Shown: in pieces, positions 9,111 to 18,591 of the stretch
Position numbering within the stretch: position 1 is the first letter of the stretch
How the letters are laid out: every line of letters starts with the position of its first letter
Origin: Xenococcaceae cyanobacterium MO_167.B27
GTDB taxonomy: Bacteria; Cyanobacteriota; Cyanobacteriia; Cyanobacteriales; Xenococcaceae
Reading direction: 5' to 3'
Assembly (NCBI GenBank): GCA_030065935.1
Contig: JASJCP010000024.1
Coordinates: forward strand, 1-64,000
DNA length: 64,000 bases
The notes under the pieces: generated by a model
What the model saw: only the letters and a program-made list of their open reading frames with translations
Databases searched by the model: none
What the model was told of the DNA's origin: nothing
Made by a program: the position numbers and the translations under genes

Positions 9111-9167
9111 ATTTTATCTTTGTATATTTCTAAAGGTTTTAAATTTTTTGATAAAAGAAATGAGTCA

Positions 9168-9920
9168 ATGATTTGGAAGAACAATAAATCAAAAATCAAT
9201 TTTCAAAACTATCAAAATATTGTTATCTTAACTGGTGCTGGTATATCTGTTGCTTCTGGTTTAAAAACTTATCGAGGAATTGGTAGTGATGGAGAATATA
9301 AAAATATTAGTGAGCAGGGTCATATAGATAGACTTAAAGATAATCCTCAAGCAATTTGGAAATTATTTAATTCTTTAAGAACATCTTGTTTATCAGCACA
9401 GCCTAATCCTGCTCATATTGTTTTAGCTAAGTTGGAAAAAAGTTTAAAACTATCTCAAAACTTCACTTTAATTACTCAAAATGTCGTTCAGTTACATAAA
9501 AAAGCAGGAAGCAATAGTGTTATTGAATTGCACGGAGTAATTACAGAAACTTGTTGTTCTAATCAACGATGCGATTTTGTTCCTTTTGAAGATAATTTAG
9601 AATATATTGATGAAACTCCTCTTTGCCCTAAATGCAATAATCCTTTAAGACCCAATATAGTTTTATATGGTGAATCTCTCCCCATAGATAAAGAATGGCA
9701 AGTTAAAAAAGTTTTGAGAAACTGCGATCTCTTTATAGCTATTGGAACTTCTGGAACAGTGTTCCCTGCTGCCAATTTTGTAAGATCGGCAGAATACTCA
9801 GGAGCAAGAACTATATTGATAAATCTTGAACCAACTAATCCCAAAAATCCATACTTTAAAGAAGAATATATCGGCAAAGCAGAAGCAATTTTACCAGAGT
9901 TATTTAAAATTAAAATTTGA
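9168..9920 (+). CDS. Sir2-family NAD-dependent protein deacylase, variant motifs
   Basis: A 250-residue sirtuin of the bacterial CobB type. Seen: the NAD-binding GAGISVASG (24-31), the catalytic-His motif ELHGVITE (His122), a zinc module with C129/C130, C135, C153 and C156, RPNIVLYGE, GTSGTVFPAANFV and the final NLEP. The motif normally TQN(I/V)D is TQNVV (103-107), so the aspartate is Val, and the SGxPxFRG loop reads SGLKTYRG. The Tyr-x-x-Arg acyl-specificity pair of class III sirtuins appears as FNSLR. Activity or substrate may therefore differ. ATG 9168 is preferred over TTG 9120; both lack a strong ribosome site. No operon partner. Confidence 0.85.
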   Translation: MIWKNNKSKINFQNYQNIVILTGAGISVASGLKTYRGIGSDGEYKNISEQGHIDRLKDNPQAIWKLFNSLRTSCLSAQPNPAHIVLAKLEKSLKLSQNFTLITQNVVQLHKKAGSNSVIELHGVITETCCSNQRCDFVPFEDNLEYIDETPLCPKCNNPLRPNIVLYGESLPIDKEWQVKKVLRNCDLFIAIGTSGTVFPAANFVRSAEYSGARTILINLEPTNPKNPYFKEEYIGKAEAILPELFKIKI

Positions 9921-9928
9921 TTTTATCT

Positions 9929-10048
9929 TAGAGGATATCTGAAAAGTAGTATCGGCTAAATTTCTACTGGTTTTTGCCCCTCGATCCACCTCTTAAAAAT
10001 CGGTTTGGGGGCTGTAATCAGCTAATTAAACTTCTCAGACAACCTCTG
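9929..10048. repeat. MITE-like element with imperfect inverted ends
   Basis: Left end AGAGGATATCTGAAAAGT (9930-9947) and the reverse complement of the right end, AGAGGTTGTCTGAGAAGT, match at 15 of 18 positions and weaker similarity continues inwards. The 118-base element fills nearly the whole gap between two convergent genes. The end resembles those of some IS5/IS4-like elements, from memory; no transposase is present. It might also serve as a bidirectional terminator. Confidence 0.45.
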
Positions 10049-10057
10049 ATGGCTATT

Positions 10058-10477
10058 CTATTTTAGTTCAGGGCAAAGATAAGAATTAGCAGTATTGTAA
10101 ATCGTGATTATTTGCTCTTCTGTTAATGACGTTCCTTGTGGTTCTAAAATCTGATTAGCAGTAGTAGAAATTGACGAAATTTGTTGTTCAATAAAAGCTT
10201 GAGCATCTAATCCTTGGTAATTTGCTTGTTGGATACCGTCACAGATTATATAACCGCCACTAAGCATCAGTTCAATGCTAGGGGATTTGAGATTGTATTG
10301 TTCTTCTAAGTAGCTAGCAACTTCAGGGGTAACTGTACCATAAAAATTTTTAAAAGAAGCTTTTAAGAAATTAAGTTCTAAGTCTCTAGGAGCTTTTGGA
10401 TAAGCCATTGTAGAGTTTTGGACTAAGACACTACCGATTACTAATGCTGTAGTTAATGCTGATTTTAAAATAGACAT
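10058..10477 (-). CDS. Secreted small protein, DUF732-like
   Basis: The 139-residue precursor begins with a Sec signal peptide (SILKSALTTALVIGSVLVQ, then an AYP region near residue 26). The mature part has two cysteines (ICDG and YLCPEL) that could form a disulfide, and the pattern of helices with a final CP resembles the DUF732 family of small exported proteins. That family resemblance is tentative. The gene stands alone and converges on the sirtuin gene across the MITE-like repeat. Role unknown. Confidence 0.6.
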   Translation of the reverse strand: MSILKSALTTALVIGSVLVQNSTMAYPKAPRDLELNFLKASFKNFYGTVTPEVASYLEEQYNLKSPSIELMLSGGYIICDGIQQANYQGLDAQAFIEQQISSISTTANQILEPQGTSLTEEQIITIYNTANSYLCPELK

Positions 10478-10906
10478 TATTATCTTTCATAATTGATTTT
10501 TTTAGTGTAATTTTAATTGATTTAATTACCTGTGATTAAGATCGTTGAAATCAGTAATCTTAAATGTTAATTATTTCACTACTAACAATATGATTATTAT
10601 TAATGCTCTAAGATGCCTCTTATGTAACTTTCAGAAAACAAAAGTAAAATGGGTATTATTTAATTGTTTATTTATCGAGAATAGAGGGATTTTTTTCTAA
10701 CGATAAATACAAAAAAAATGATGATTGTACTACGATAGCATTATCGGAGACTGACACAACAGAGATAATAACTTTTAATATCAATCATAGAAAAAGACAA
10801 CGGAGTTAAAGGCTAATTACTAAGTGATCCCCCTGAAAAGTCCAGAAAATTAATTGTAAGATTATTTTAATACTTGCAAATATGTGTAAACGAGGCATTA
10901 CTATCT
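10478..10906. other. Divergent spacer, no gene seen
   Basis: 429 AT-rich bases between the secreted-protein gene (minus) and the transketolase-like gene (plus). It contains the promoters of both; I see no distinct operator, hairpin or coding frame. Confidence 0.5.
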
Positions 10907-13105
10907 ATGACTGTTACCACTAGCATTCCCGAATTTTGTCAAGGAATTGATTATTTTCAAGATAAATTGCCTGGTTTCAAGGAATATGGGCAAAAACCAG
11001 CAATAGCAGCAGCGGAAAAAGCGATCGCATCTCCTACAGATAAAAATGCGGTTTACCAAACTATGCTCGCAGCAGATGCACTACGCTATTTAACATTACA
11101 AATTACAGCTAGCAAACAGTCAGGACACCCAGGAGGTTTTGCTAGTATTGCAGACGGTATCGCAGCTTTAGTGATGCTAGGCTACAAAAATATTATTACG
11201 GAAGTAGGACACCACGCCCCAGGATTTTATAGTAAAGTCTTTTTAGACCGTTCCCTTGAAGCAATGGGAATAAAAACTGTGCAAGATATGCGCGATCGCT
11301 ATAGGGAAATGCACGGACTACTAGGACACCTTTCAGGTCAAATCCCTGGTTTACTTAATCCTGCTGGACCTTTGGGACAAGGGCAACATTTTGCGATGGC
11401 AGGTGCTAAACTTCATCCTGGGGTATTATTTCCTGTAACCATTGGGGATGGTGGTTTGGGTGAACCCTATGTTATGAGTAGCTTTGGTCATTTTCATACT
11501 GCCTATCCCGAGGTTACAAACTTTTTACCAATTCTAGTTTGGAATGGTTACTCTCAAGAACACCACAGCATGGTATCTACCAAAACCAATGAAGAGATGA
11601 TTACCTACTGGAAAGGTAATGGTTTTACTGAAGTAATTTTAGTAGATGCCAAAGAATACAATGATACCAATCAGCCAGGAGACTATGTAGATAGTACTGA
11701 ATTCTCTTTTGAAGGCAGAATGGCATTTACTCAAGCACTTTTAGAAGCAACCGACAAAGCTGCAAAATCTGCTTTGGGTGGTAAACTTACAGTCTTAATC
11801 GTTAAGCAATTAAAAGGTGCAGGGGTTCACAAACGAGGTGCAAAAGCCCATAACTTATATCCAGGGGATACAGTAGATAAGGATTATATCTCTAGCGCGC
11901 TCAAAGACAGAGCCTTAACTCCTGAAGCTTGGGCGTTAGTGCGGACAAACTGTGTCAGAGCAGGTGGTGGTTCTTCCGTTGATACGGTAGTTACAGAACA
12001 AGAATTACCCTTACCAGATTTAGGAACAATTCCTCTAGAAGAGTTTACTGTTGGGGGAGAGAAAAAAGTAGCTACTACTGCGATGGGGGAAATTGTTGCT
12101 TATGTAGGACAAAAAGACCCCAATTTTGTCGTTACCAATGCAGATGGTAACGCAGCATCAGGTATCAACAACATCAATGTTGCCCTAAAAATTGTTCACC
12201 CCACTGTTGATGAAGATTATTTCCAGCAACCAAAAGGACAGGTTTATGAACCTCTCAGTGAAGATGCTTGTGCAGGTTTAGCTGCAGGTTTAGCTTTATT
12301 TGGGGCGCGTACTCTCTGGTGTTCCTATGAATCTTTTGTCATTAACGGTTTACCGATTTGGCAAACTGTAACTCAAGCAATGGCAGAATTACGCCGTTCT
12401 ACCCCCTCTACCATAACTCTCTTTACCGCAGGAGCATTAGAACAAGGGCGCAACGGTTGGACACATCAACGCCCAGAGATTGAAAATTACTTTGCTGGGA
12501 TGATGCGTAACGGAAATATTTTTCCCCTATTTCCTTGCGATGGTAATAGTATCCAGGTTTGTTATGAATGGGCGTTAGGTACAAAAAATAAAGGTATTAC
12601 TATCACTGCTAGTAAATCTCCCCTTCCCATCCGTACTACTTTTGACCAAACCAGAGAAGCTTTAGAAAAAGGCGCAGTAATATTACAGGAAATCCCTGGA
12701 GATAAACAAGTTGTCTTTGCTGTTATCGGTGATATGACGCTCATTCCTGTTTTTGAAGCAGCAGAAACCTTAAAATCTCAAGGAATTGGCTCTAAAATTG
12801 TCTCTGTAATCAATCCTCGTCGTCTCTATCGTTCTAGCGATGTGGCGTGGGAAACTTGTAGTGAAAAAGATGGCAATTTCCTCAGCGATGACGAATTTGC
12901 AACTATCTTTGATGGTGATGCTTTAATTGGGGTAACAGGTGGTTCAAGTGCCATGTTAGAACCTGTAATGTTACGTAGTAATAGTAAGCGAGATATATTC
13001 CCTTGGAAGCGTGGCGAAACTGGTAACAGTGCTAGTCAAATTATGGAGTTTAACGGTATAACTGGCGCGAATTTTGTTAAGCGAGCTATGGAATTAATTA
13101 GTTAG
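10907..13105 (+). CDS. Transketolase/phosphoketolase-like thiamine-diphosphate enzyme
   Basis: The 732-residue protein has the transketolase-superfamily order: an N-terminal TPP domain with QSGHPGGFASIADG, GPLGQGQHFAMAG and the TPP/Mg motif GDG (180-182) to Asn213 (LVWN); a pyrimidine domain with NADGNAASGINNIN and ALFGARTLWCSYESF; and a C-terminal domain. It is not the canonical transketolase, which is at 55826-57850. HLSGQIPGLLNPAGPLGQ and NGYSQEHHSMVS place it in a distinct cyanobacterial group, probably the one containing Synechocystis Sll0529, sometimes listed as a second phosphoketolase. It may cleave sugar phosphates to acetyl-phosphate, but substrate is unproven. ATG 10907 has CGAGG upstream; an ATG-less 11-residue extension to 10874 is less likely. 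Confidence 0.7.
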   Translation: MTVTTSIPEFCQGIDYFQDKLPGFKEYGQKPAIAAAEKAIASPTDKNAVYQTMLAADALRYLTLQITASKQSGHPGGFASIADGIAALVMLGYKNIITEVGHHAPGFYSKVFLDRSLEAMGIKTVQDMRDRYREMHGLLGHLSGQIPGLLNPAGPLGQGQHFAMAGAKLHPGVLFPVTIGDGGLGEPYVMSSFGHFHTAYPEVTNFLPILVWNGYSQEHHSMVSTKTNEEMITYWKGNGFTEVILVDAKEYNDTNQPGDYVDSTEFSFEGRMAFTQALLEATDKAAKSALGGKLTVLIVKQLKGAGVHKRGAKAHNLYPGDTVDKDYISSALKDRALTPEAWALVRTNCVRAGGGSSVDTVVTEQELPLPDLGTIPLEEFTVGGEKKVATTAMGEIVAYVGQKDPNFVVTNADGNAASGINNINVALKIVHPTVDEDYFQQPKGQVYEPLSEDACAGLAAGLALFGARTLWCSYESFVINGLPIWQTVTQAMAELRRSTPSTITLFTAGALEQGRNGWTHQRPEIENYFAGMMRNGNIFPLFPCDGNSIQVCYEWALGTKNKGITITASKSPLPIRTTFDQTREALEKGAVILQEIPGDKQVVFAVIGDMTLIPVFEAAETLKSQGIGSKIVSVINPRRLYRSSDVAWETCSEKDGNFLSDDEFATIFDGDALIGVTGGSSAMLEPVMLRSNSKRDIFPWKRGETGNSASQIMEFNGITGANFVKRAMELIS

Positions 13106-13415
13106 TTAGTTTTACAAGGCTTCCGCTCTTAAGGGATGAAGGATGAGGATTGAAAGATGAATTTGATTGGATATGGCGAAGTTTTCGACCCATCCCTCTA
13201 ATTCAAAACCAATCCTTATCCCTCATTTATGTATTACATTTCAGTTGATAGCTCAAAAGAGTTTAATCATAAGTTAATGTTTCTTAGTGGAAAGTTTTAG
13301 AGTTAATTCCCAGAAGGAAAAAAATGGGTTTGAAGGTAAAATATAGACAGCAGAAGACTCTTTAAAGTCAAAGAAAATCTTGCGGAATCGTTTATATTTT
13401 ATCCCTCATTTGCTC
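13106..13415. other. Spacer with short direct repeats
   Basis: 310 bases between two convergent genes. Near the start there are imperfect copies of GGATGAAGGATGAGGATTG, a repeat type that recurs elsewhere in the window (for example about 43900 and, inverted, 30150). No gene or clear terminator seen. Confidence 0.5.
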
Positions 13416-14144
13416 TTAGTTTAAGATAGAAACCTCTCCAGTTGTTAAGCTGTAATAAGCTCCCACAATTTTTAACTTGCCTTCTTTAACTAATTTATAA
13501 AGTAAGGGTGAAGAATAAAGCCTTTGAACTTGTAACAAGACATTTTGCTTAATAGTCTCGACGAAAAATTCTTGGGAGTCGTTTTGATTGTCTGTGTTGA
13601 TCGCTGGTTGAATTGCTGCTACAATACTTCCAATTTGCCCTGGAAGTGGCTTACCTTCCAAAGCAGCTTTAACAGCACCACAGCTTTCATGTCCCATTAC
13701 CATCAATACCTTAGAGCCTAAAATTGCTGTACCATACTCTAAGCTACCGATTTCTTCAGGGGTAGCAATATTACCAGCATCACGGACAACAAATAAATCT
13801 CCTATCCCTCGATCAAATACAATTTCTACTGGGACTCTTGAGTCAGCACAACTGAGAATAGATACTAAAGGGTTTTGACCTGTAGAAACTTCTCTTAACC
13901 TTACATAATCTTGATTAGGAGCTTCTGGTCTATTTTCAACAAATCTCTTATTTCCTTCTATTAATTCTTCTAAAACTTGCTCGGGAGTGGAGTTGTGATC
14001 CAGTTGTTGTAGAGCGATAATTGTTTCTTTGGCTTGAGCTTTTTCGGCTGAAGAATCTATTACTTTACTTACTACTCCTGCACCTAACGCAACTGATCCA
14101 AACTTGAGGAATTTTCTTCTTGCTACAGTTGAATTTATTTCCAT
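13416..14144 (-). CDS. Exported beta-class carbonic anhydrase
   Basis: This enzyme interconverts CO2 and bicarbonate. The 242-residue precursor carries a Tat-type signal (RRKFLKFGSVALGAGVVSK, residues 9-27), so it is expected in the periplasm or thylakoid lumen. The zinc ligands and dyad of beta-carbonic anhydrases are present: Cys99-x-Asp101-x-Arg103 (SCADSRVP), His152 and Cys155 (GHESCGAVKAAL). EGNKRFVENRP and GDLFVVRDAGN are also typical. It resembles EcaB-type proteins of cyanobacteria, so ecaB is a possible name. ATG 14144 has GGGAG upstream and puts the Tat motif at the N-terminus; an upstream extension to 14201 is not supported. Single gene. Confidence 0.9.
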   Translation of the reverse strand: MEINSTVARRKFLKFGSVALGAGVVSKVIDSSAEKAQAKETIIALQQLDHNSTPEQVLEELIEGNKRFVENRPEAPNQDYVRLREVSTGQNPLVSILSCADSRVPVEIVFDRGIGDLFVVRDAGNIATPEEIGSLEYGTAILGSKVLMVMGHESCGAVKAALEGKPLPGQIGSIVAAIQPAINTDNQNDSQEFFVETIKQNVLLQVQRLYSSPLLYKLVKEGKLKIVGAYYSLTTGEVSILN

Positions 14145-14517
14145 TAATTTTTTCTCCCAAACCAAACTAGTATAATCTAAAAATAAAAATACTAAATACA
14201 AAAATATTCAGGTAGTCTCTCCTTATACAATAATCAATAAAGAGGAACATTTTTACCTACGTATTTTTACTCAATGAAATTATATCATAGAAAAACAATA
14301 TAATAATTACCAATAAATAGTAATTCTGAATCAAAAAAGATACGTAGCTACGAAGCTGATTTTATATCAGATTTGTTTAAACAATTGAAGATAATGATTT
14401 ACCAATGGATAATGGACAATTGATAATCATCTATTTTTGGATTGAAAGGGAATTACCCTGTATGCTATGATACCTCTGCTATTTTAAAGTCTCTAAATTA
14501 TTGACTGATTAATCCCT
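14145..14517. other. AT-rich spacer, no gene seen
   Basis: 373 bases holding the carbonic anhydrase promoter (minus strand) and the downstream end of the chemotaxis locus. Repeat-like GGATAATGGACAATTGATAA near 14406. No convincing terminator for the CheW gene. Confidence 0.45.
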
Positions 14518-15012
14518 TTAGACTAATCTTTCTAGATCAAGAATAAAAATAGTTTTTGATGTGTCATCCTCTTGAGGAATAACAGCTACATGACTAGCTA
14601 TTCCTAGGGTATCTGCTTGACGATAAGTATTAGGAATAGTTCTGATTTGTGTCAGAGGAATATCCATTAATCTTGGGGTTTCATTTACCACAATTCCTAA
14701 AGGTTCACCAAGGAAGCTTTTGGTAATAATTAAATATTCTTTTTCCCTATCTAATTGGCTTTGACTAACTTTAAAAAGTTTTTGATGTAAATCAATAACC
14801 GTAATTTCTTGTTGGTCAATATGAGTCAAATGAACATGGGTCAAACCGCTACTATAGATAGTGCTTTTTTTAGTAACTTTTTTGACTTTAGCTACAGGTA
14901 AAGCTACGGTTAACTTGCCAATTGTAAATACAACTATTTTGAGGTAAGAATTAGATGTTTTAGCAGCAATGTATTCTAGAGAATCAAAAGTCTTAGATTG
15001 AGAATTAATCAT
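14518..15012 (-). CDS. CheW-like adaptor, last gene of the phototaxis locus
   Basis: A 164-residue single CheW domain (KIVVFTIGKLTVALPVAKVK, LTHIDQQEITVIDLHQKLF, PLGIVVNETPRLMDIPLTQI, IFILDLERLV). CheW proteins bridge receptor tips and the CheA kinase. It lies 141 bases downstream of the hybrid CheA gene on the same strand, with G-rich minisatellite repeats in the gap. The Synechocystis pix locus does not end with a CheW gene as far as I recall, so this copy may be an addition. The first 20 residues are not part of the domain. ATG 15012 lacks a clear ribosome site. Confidence 0.85.
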   Translation of the reverse strand: MINSQSKTFDSLEYIAAKTSNSYLKIVVFTIGKLTVALPVAKVKKVTKKSTIYSSGLTHVHLTHIDQQEITVIDLHQKLFKVSQSQLDREKEYLIITKSFLGEPLGIVVNETPRLMDIPLTQIRTIPNTYRQADTLGIASHVAVIPQEDDTSKTIFILDLERLV

Positions 15013-15100
15013 AATGGAGACTGGGGGAATGGGGGATGGGGGAATGGGGAATTAGTAACTAGTAATTAGTAATTAGTAATTAGTCATAGGCAAGAAGTGC
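15013..15100. repeat. Simple repeats: GGGGGAATG and TAGTAAT units
   Basis: Two adjoining arrays: several GGGGAATG/GGGGATGG units (about 15020-15049), then four or five units of AGTAATT (15053-15084). Similar G-rich arrays occur at 21521-21570 and 30012-30103, all inside the chemotaxis locus. Confidence 0.7.
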
Positions 15101-15153
15101 AATACTAAGATAGTATAGGCAGTTAGTTAATAAAATATTGGGTAAGATTACTG

Positions 15154-18100
15154 TTAATTTACTTGAGTAAAAGAATTTTTCTGAGCAATTAACTCTTCAA
15201 TTTGAACAATAAATTCTTCTTCTATGTAAGGCTTAGTAAAATAGGCGTTTGCTCCTAGTTGCTTGGCTAAATTACGATGTTTATCACTGCTGCGAGAAGT
15301 TAGCATTGCTACGGGAATTTGTTGTAATTGAGAATTTTTACGACGACTGTTGAGAAATTCAAACCCATTCATATTCGGCATTTCAATATCGCAAACAATC
15401 AAATCAATGTCTAATTGATTACGCAGTTGTTTCATGGCATCTTGTCCATCTTTAGCTTGGAAAACTTGATAGCCTTGATGTTGTAAGCTTAGAGCCATAG
15501 TACGGCGCAATGCAGAAGAATCGTCTATGATCATGATTTTGGTTTTGTTGTGAACTGTTTGAACAGTAGAATTAATACTGCCTATGAGTTCTGATGTTTG
15601 ATTTTTATTGCTATTGTCTAGAGATGTTTCTGGTTCAGACTCGGAATTAGAAATGGAAGACTGATTGACTCCCAAAAACTCATCAATTAGTGCTGCGCCA
15701 TTGAGTACGGGAATTAAAGTTCCATCACCCAAAATCGTGCAACCATAGGTATAGTTGGGAGCAGCCATGACTTTCCCAAAAGGCTTAATAACTAATTCTT
15801 GTTCTGTGATTAATTTTTTAATTTCTAAAGCAAAGAGTGTTGTTCCGCGACGGAGTAATAATAAGGGTAATTCCCAGTCTGGAGGTGCAGCAACCGAATC
15901 AAAGACTTTGCTACTGTTATCTATGGGCGGAAGGGTACAGTTATAGGGCAACATCCCCTTAAGATCACAAATAGGGATTAGGGCTTCATTCCAGAGGAAA
16001 AATCTTTGACCCCCTGAGAATTTGAATTGTTGGGGGAGAGGAATAATAATTTCTTCGATACTGTCTGAAGGGATAGCAAAGGTGGTAATACCCAGAGAAA
16101 ACACTAGTAATTTGGCAATAGTCAGAGTCAGAGGAAGACGTAAAGTAAAGGTGCTTCCTTTTCCTAGAACCGAACTAACAGTGATTGTTCCTTTGAGAGA
16201 TTCAATCTGCGATCGCACCACACTCATCCCGACACCGCGCCCTGAAATTTCACTTACTTTATCCGCCGTGGAAAACCCTGGTTCAAAAATGAGGTTGTAT
16301 AATTGTTGTTCTGAAAGATTATCAGCTTCTTCTTGAGTAATTAAGCCTTTTTTGACGGCTTTTTTGGCAATTTTGTTTAAATTTAGACCTTGACCATCGT
16401 CTTTTACTTCAATAACTGTTTGATTCCCTTGATAGTAAGCGTGAATCTCGATCTGACCTTGTTTTGGTTTCCCTTGTTGACGACGAATTTCTGGCGGTTC
16501 AATACCGTGATCGAAACCGTTGCGTAATAGGTGAAGTAGAGGATCATAGAGTTTTTCTAATACGGCTTTATCTACTAATACTCCAGTCCCAATCATTTCC
16601 AGATTTACGGGTTTTTTGTAGTTGTTGGATAAATCTCTGAGAGTACGAGGAAACCGCTTTAATATTTGCTCTAAAGGTAACATTCTCGCCCACATCAACT
16701 CATCTCGCATTTGTCCTAACATCTGACGTTGAGAATCGAGAGTTTTATTAGACTGTTGGGCAAAAAGAACCATATCATCTATACCTTCCTCTAACTGAAA
16801 TACCTCTTCGAGTATTTCCTGAAGTAGTAGATGAATATTGCTATAAGAATCCATTTCTAGAGAGTCAAATTCTTTAAAACTCTCGGATTTTTGCAGATAT
16901 TGATTTGGTTTAGAACCCTCGGATTCTATTAACATTTGGTCGGAAATTTCCCGTAATTTTCCTGTAATAGTCCTAAATCGCGCAAATTTTTCCGTTATCC
17001 CTCTGACATTATTTTGTAACTGTTCATTTTGTAGAGAGAGACTGTTACGGTTAATCACTAGCTCTCCTATCAAGTTATTCATGCGCTCTAGACGTTCAAG
17101 ATCGACTCTGACACTCAAGTTAGAGCCAGCAGCACTTTGTTGAGATTTTGTCTTGGGTTGGGAAGTTTTTGGAGTAGCTTTTACTGGAGTTGTCCTAGGC
17201 TTAGTTTCTAGTGGCGGTAACTGTTCAAAGATTTGTCCAATGGACTCTATGGCGGAGTCTAAGTTTTCTGGTGGTGCAAACTCTGCTTCTTGAGTTTCTT
17301 CTGTATTAGCTGTAACGGGTGGAGAAACGTCGGCAAAATCCAGATCGGAAGCTTCTAGGGAAGTACCAAAAATATCATCTAAAGCGGGTGTCTCAGAATC
17401 AAACAGAGAAACGGACTCTGGGCTATCTTCTAGATTTTGATATATTTCCCCAGTCTCATCATCGTCTGATCTTCCTGGTTCTGGAGGAACTAGGGCAAAA
17501 AGATCGAGACTGGCATTAGTATATAAGGCTTCTGATTCTTCTGGCTCGAAGTCTGAAACTTCACTAATATCAGCAAAAATATTATCTGCATCTAGATTGA
17601 GGCTAGGGTATGGGAAACTCTCTTCCTTATATTCATTGGCTTCTATGGGTGGAATTTCTCGATCTAGGCTTTCTATAGTTGTCCCAAATACATCATCAAG
17701 AGATAAGGGTTTTTCACTAAACGCTTCTGGAGCAAAAGCAATCTCTTCATCTGATGTTGTATCACCCAGAGAAAGATCTGAGTTAGCTCCTGCTAAAGTC
17801 ATCAAAGCAGAGGAAGGTTTACCACCTCTAGTGCGATCGCCTCCTAAAACCATATCCCTAGCAGCTTGACAATCATTAAGTAATACCTGAGCAATTTCGA
17901 GGGCGCGATCGGGACTATTCTGTAAAGCAGTATTAGTTAGTTGGATAATTTCACTAAAACCAGATAAGGTGAATAATTCGGCAAATCCTCCTAAAAGCTC
18001 AACCTGACTTTGTAATTCTCCTAATACATCAAAATTTTGCGGATTGCTGACTATTTGACTCAAAGTATCTAGAGATTGACCCACATCCACTTCAAAAATT

Positions 18101-18570
18101 GACGCGGTAATGTCTATTCCTAAGTCTGTCGCACTGGGAATATAGTTATCTGATTCTTGCAGAGCCTCCCCTAACATTTTCTCCAACTGCTCAAATATTG
18201 GTTCTGCTGTTGTGAGTGCTACAGTCTCATCAAATGACCCCATCTCCATCTGCTCAGTCAGAGGATTACGCAAACAATCATAAGCTTGTAATAATAAGTT
18301 CTCCAGTTCACTATCAAAGGTGACTTTTTCGCTATAGAGAGCTTTAAAAAAATCTTCTAAACGATGAGCTAAAGTTTTAATCCCCTCTAATTCTACACTA
18401 GCAGCCCCTCCTTTGATAGAATGAGCAGCCCTCATTAATTCGTGAACTTTAGGAGTACTATGATCTTGTTGAAGACTTAATAAACCATCTTCAAGTACCT
18501 GGAGAAGTTCTTGAGCTTCTTCAATAAAAAACTGATATGCTCGATCGCGAATATCGGGGTTGAGAGACAT
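15154..18570 (-). CDS. pixL: Hybrid CheA histidine kinase with C-terminal receiver (PixL-like)
   Basis: 1138 residues. Order: Hpt domain 1-110 with phospho-acceptor His50 in MRAAHSIKGGAA; an acidic linker with repeated DDIFGT motifs (about 260-440); dimerisation region near 485 (RLERMNNLIGELVINRN); HATPase about 640-800 (HLLRNGFDHGIEPP, GRGVGMSVV); CheW domain about 815-950; receiver about 1010-1130 with DD pair (IIDDSS) and phospho-acceptor Asp in VCDIEMPN. The kinase should phosphorylate its own receiver and the nearby CheY and PATAN regulators. It is 21 bases downstream of the second MCP gene, probably co-transcribed. Gene order matches Synechocystis sll0038-sll0043, hence the symbol by synteny. 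Confidence 0.9.
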   Translation of the reverse strand: MSLNPDIRDRAYQFFIEEAQELLQVLEDGLLSLQQDHSTPKVHELMRAAHSIKGGAASVELEGIKTLAHRLEDFFKALYSEKVTFDSELENLLLQAYDCLRNPLTEQMEMGSFDETVALTTAEPIFEQLEKMLGEALQESDNYIPSATDLGIDITASIFEVDVGQSLDTLSQIVSNPQNFDVLGELQSQVELLGGFAELFTLSGFSEIIQLTNTALQNSPDRALEIAQVLLNDCQAARDMVLGGDRTRGGKPSSALMTLAGANSDLSLGDTTSDEEIAFAPEAFSEKPLSLDDVFGTTIESLDREIPPIEANEYKEESFPYPSLNLDADNIFADISEVSDFEPEESEALYTNASLDLFALVPPEPGRSDDDETGEIYQNLEDSPESVSLFDSETPALDDIFGTSLEASDLDFADVSPPVTANTEETQEAEFAPPENLDSAIESIGQIFEQLPPLETKPRTTPVKATPKTSQPKTKSQQSAAGSNLSVRVDLERLERMNNLIGELVINRNSLSLQNEQLQNNVRGITEKFARFRTITGKLREISDQMLIESEGSKPNQYLQKSESFKEFDSLEMDSYSNIHLLLQEILEEVFQLEEGIDDMVLFAQQSNKTLDSQRQMLGQMRDELMWARMLPLEQILKRFPRTLRDLSNNYKKPVNLEMIGTGVLVDKAVLEKLYDPLLHLLRNGFDHGIEPPEIRRQQGKPKQGQIEIHAYYQGNQTVIEVKDDGQGLNLNKIAKKAVKKGLITQEEADNLSEQQLYNLIFEPGFSTADKVSEISGRGVGMSVVRSQIESLKGTITVSSVLGKGSTFTLRLPLTLTIAKLLVFSLGITTFAIPSDSIEEIIIPLPQQFKFSGGQRFFLWNEALIPICDLKGMLPYNCTLPPIDNSSKVFDSVAAPPDWELPLLLLRRGTTLFALEIKKLITEQELVIKPFGKVMAAPNYTYGCTILGDGTLIPVLNGAALIDEFLGVNQSSISNSESEPETSLDNSNKNQTSELIGSINSTVQTVHNKTKIMIIDDSSALRRTMALSLQHQGYQVFQAKDGQDAMKQLRNQLDIDLIVCDIEMPNMNGFEFLNSRRKNSQLQQIPVAMLTSRSSDKHRNLAKQLGANAYFTKPYIEEEFIVQIEELIAQKNSFTQVN

Positions 18571-18591
18571 GGTGTTGCTTCAGATAGGATA

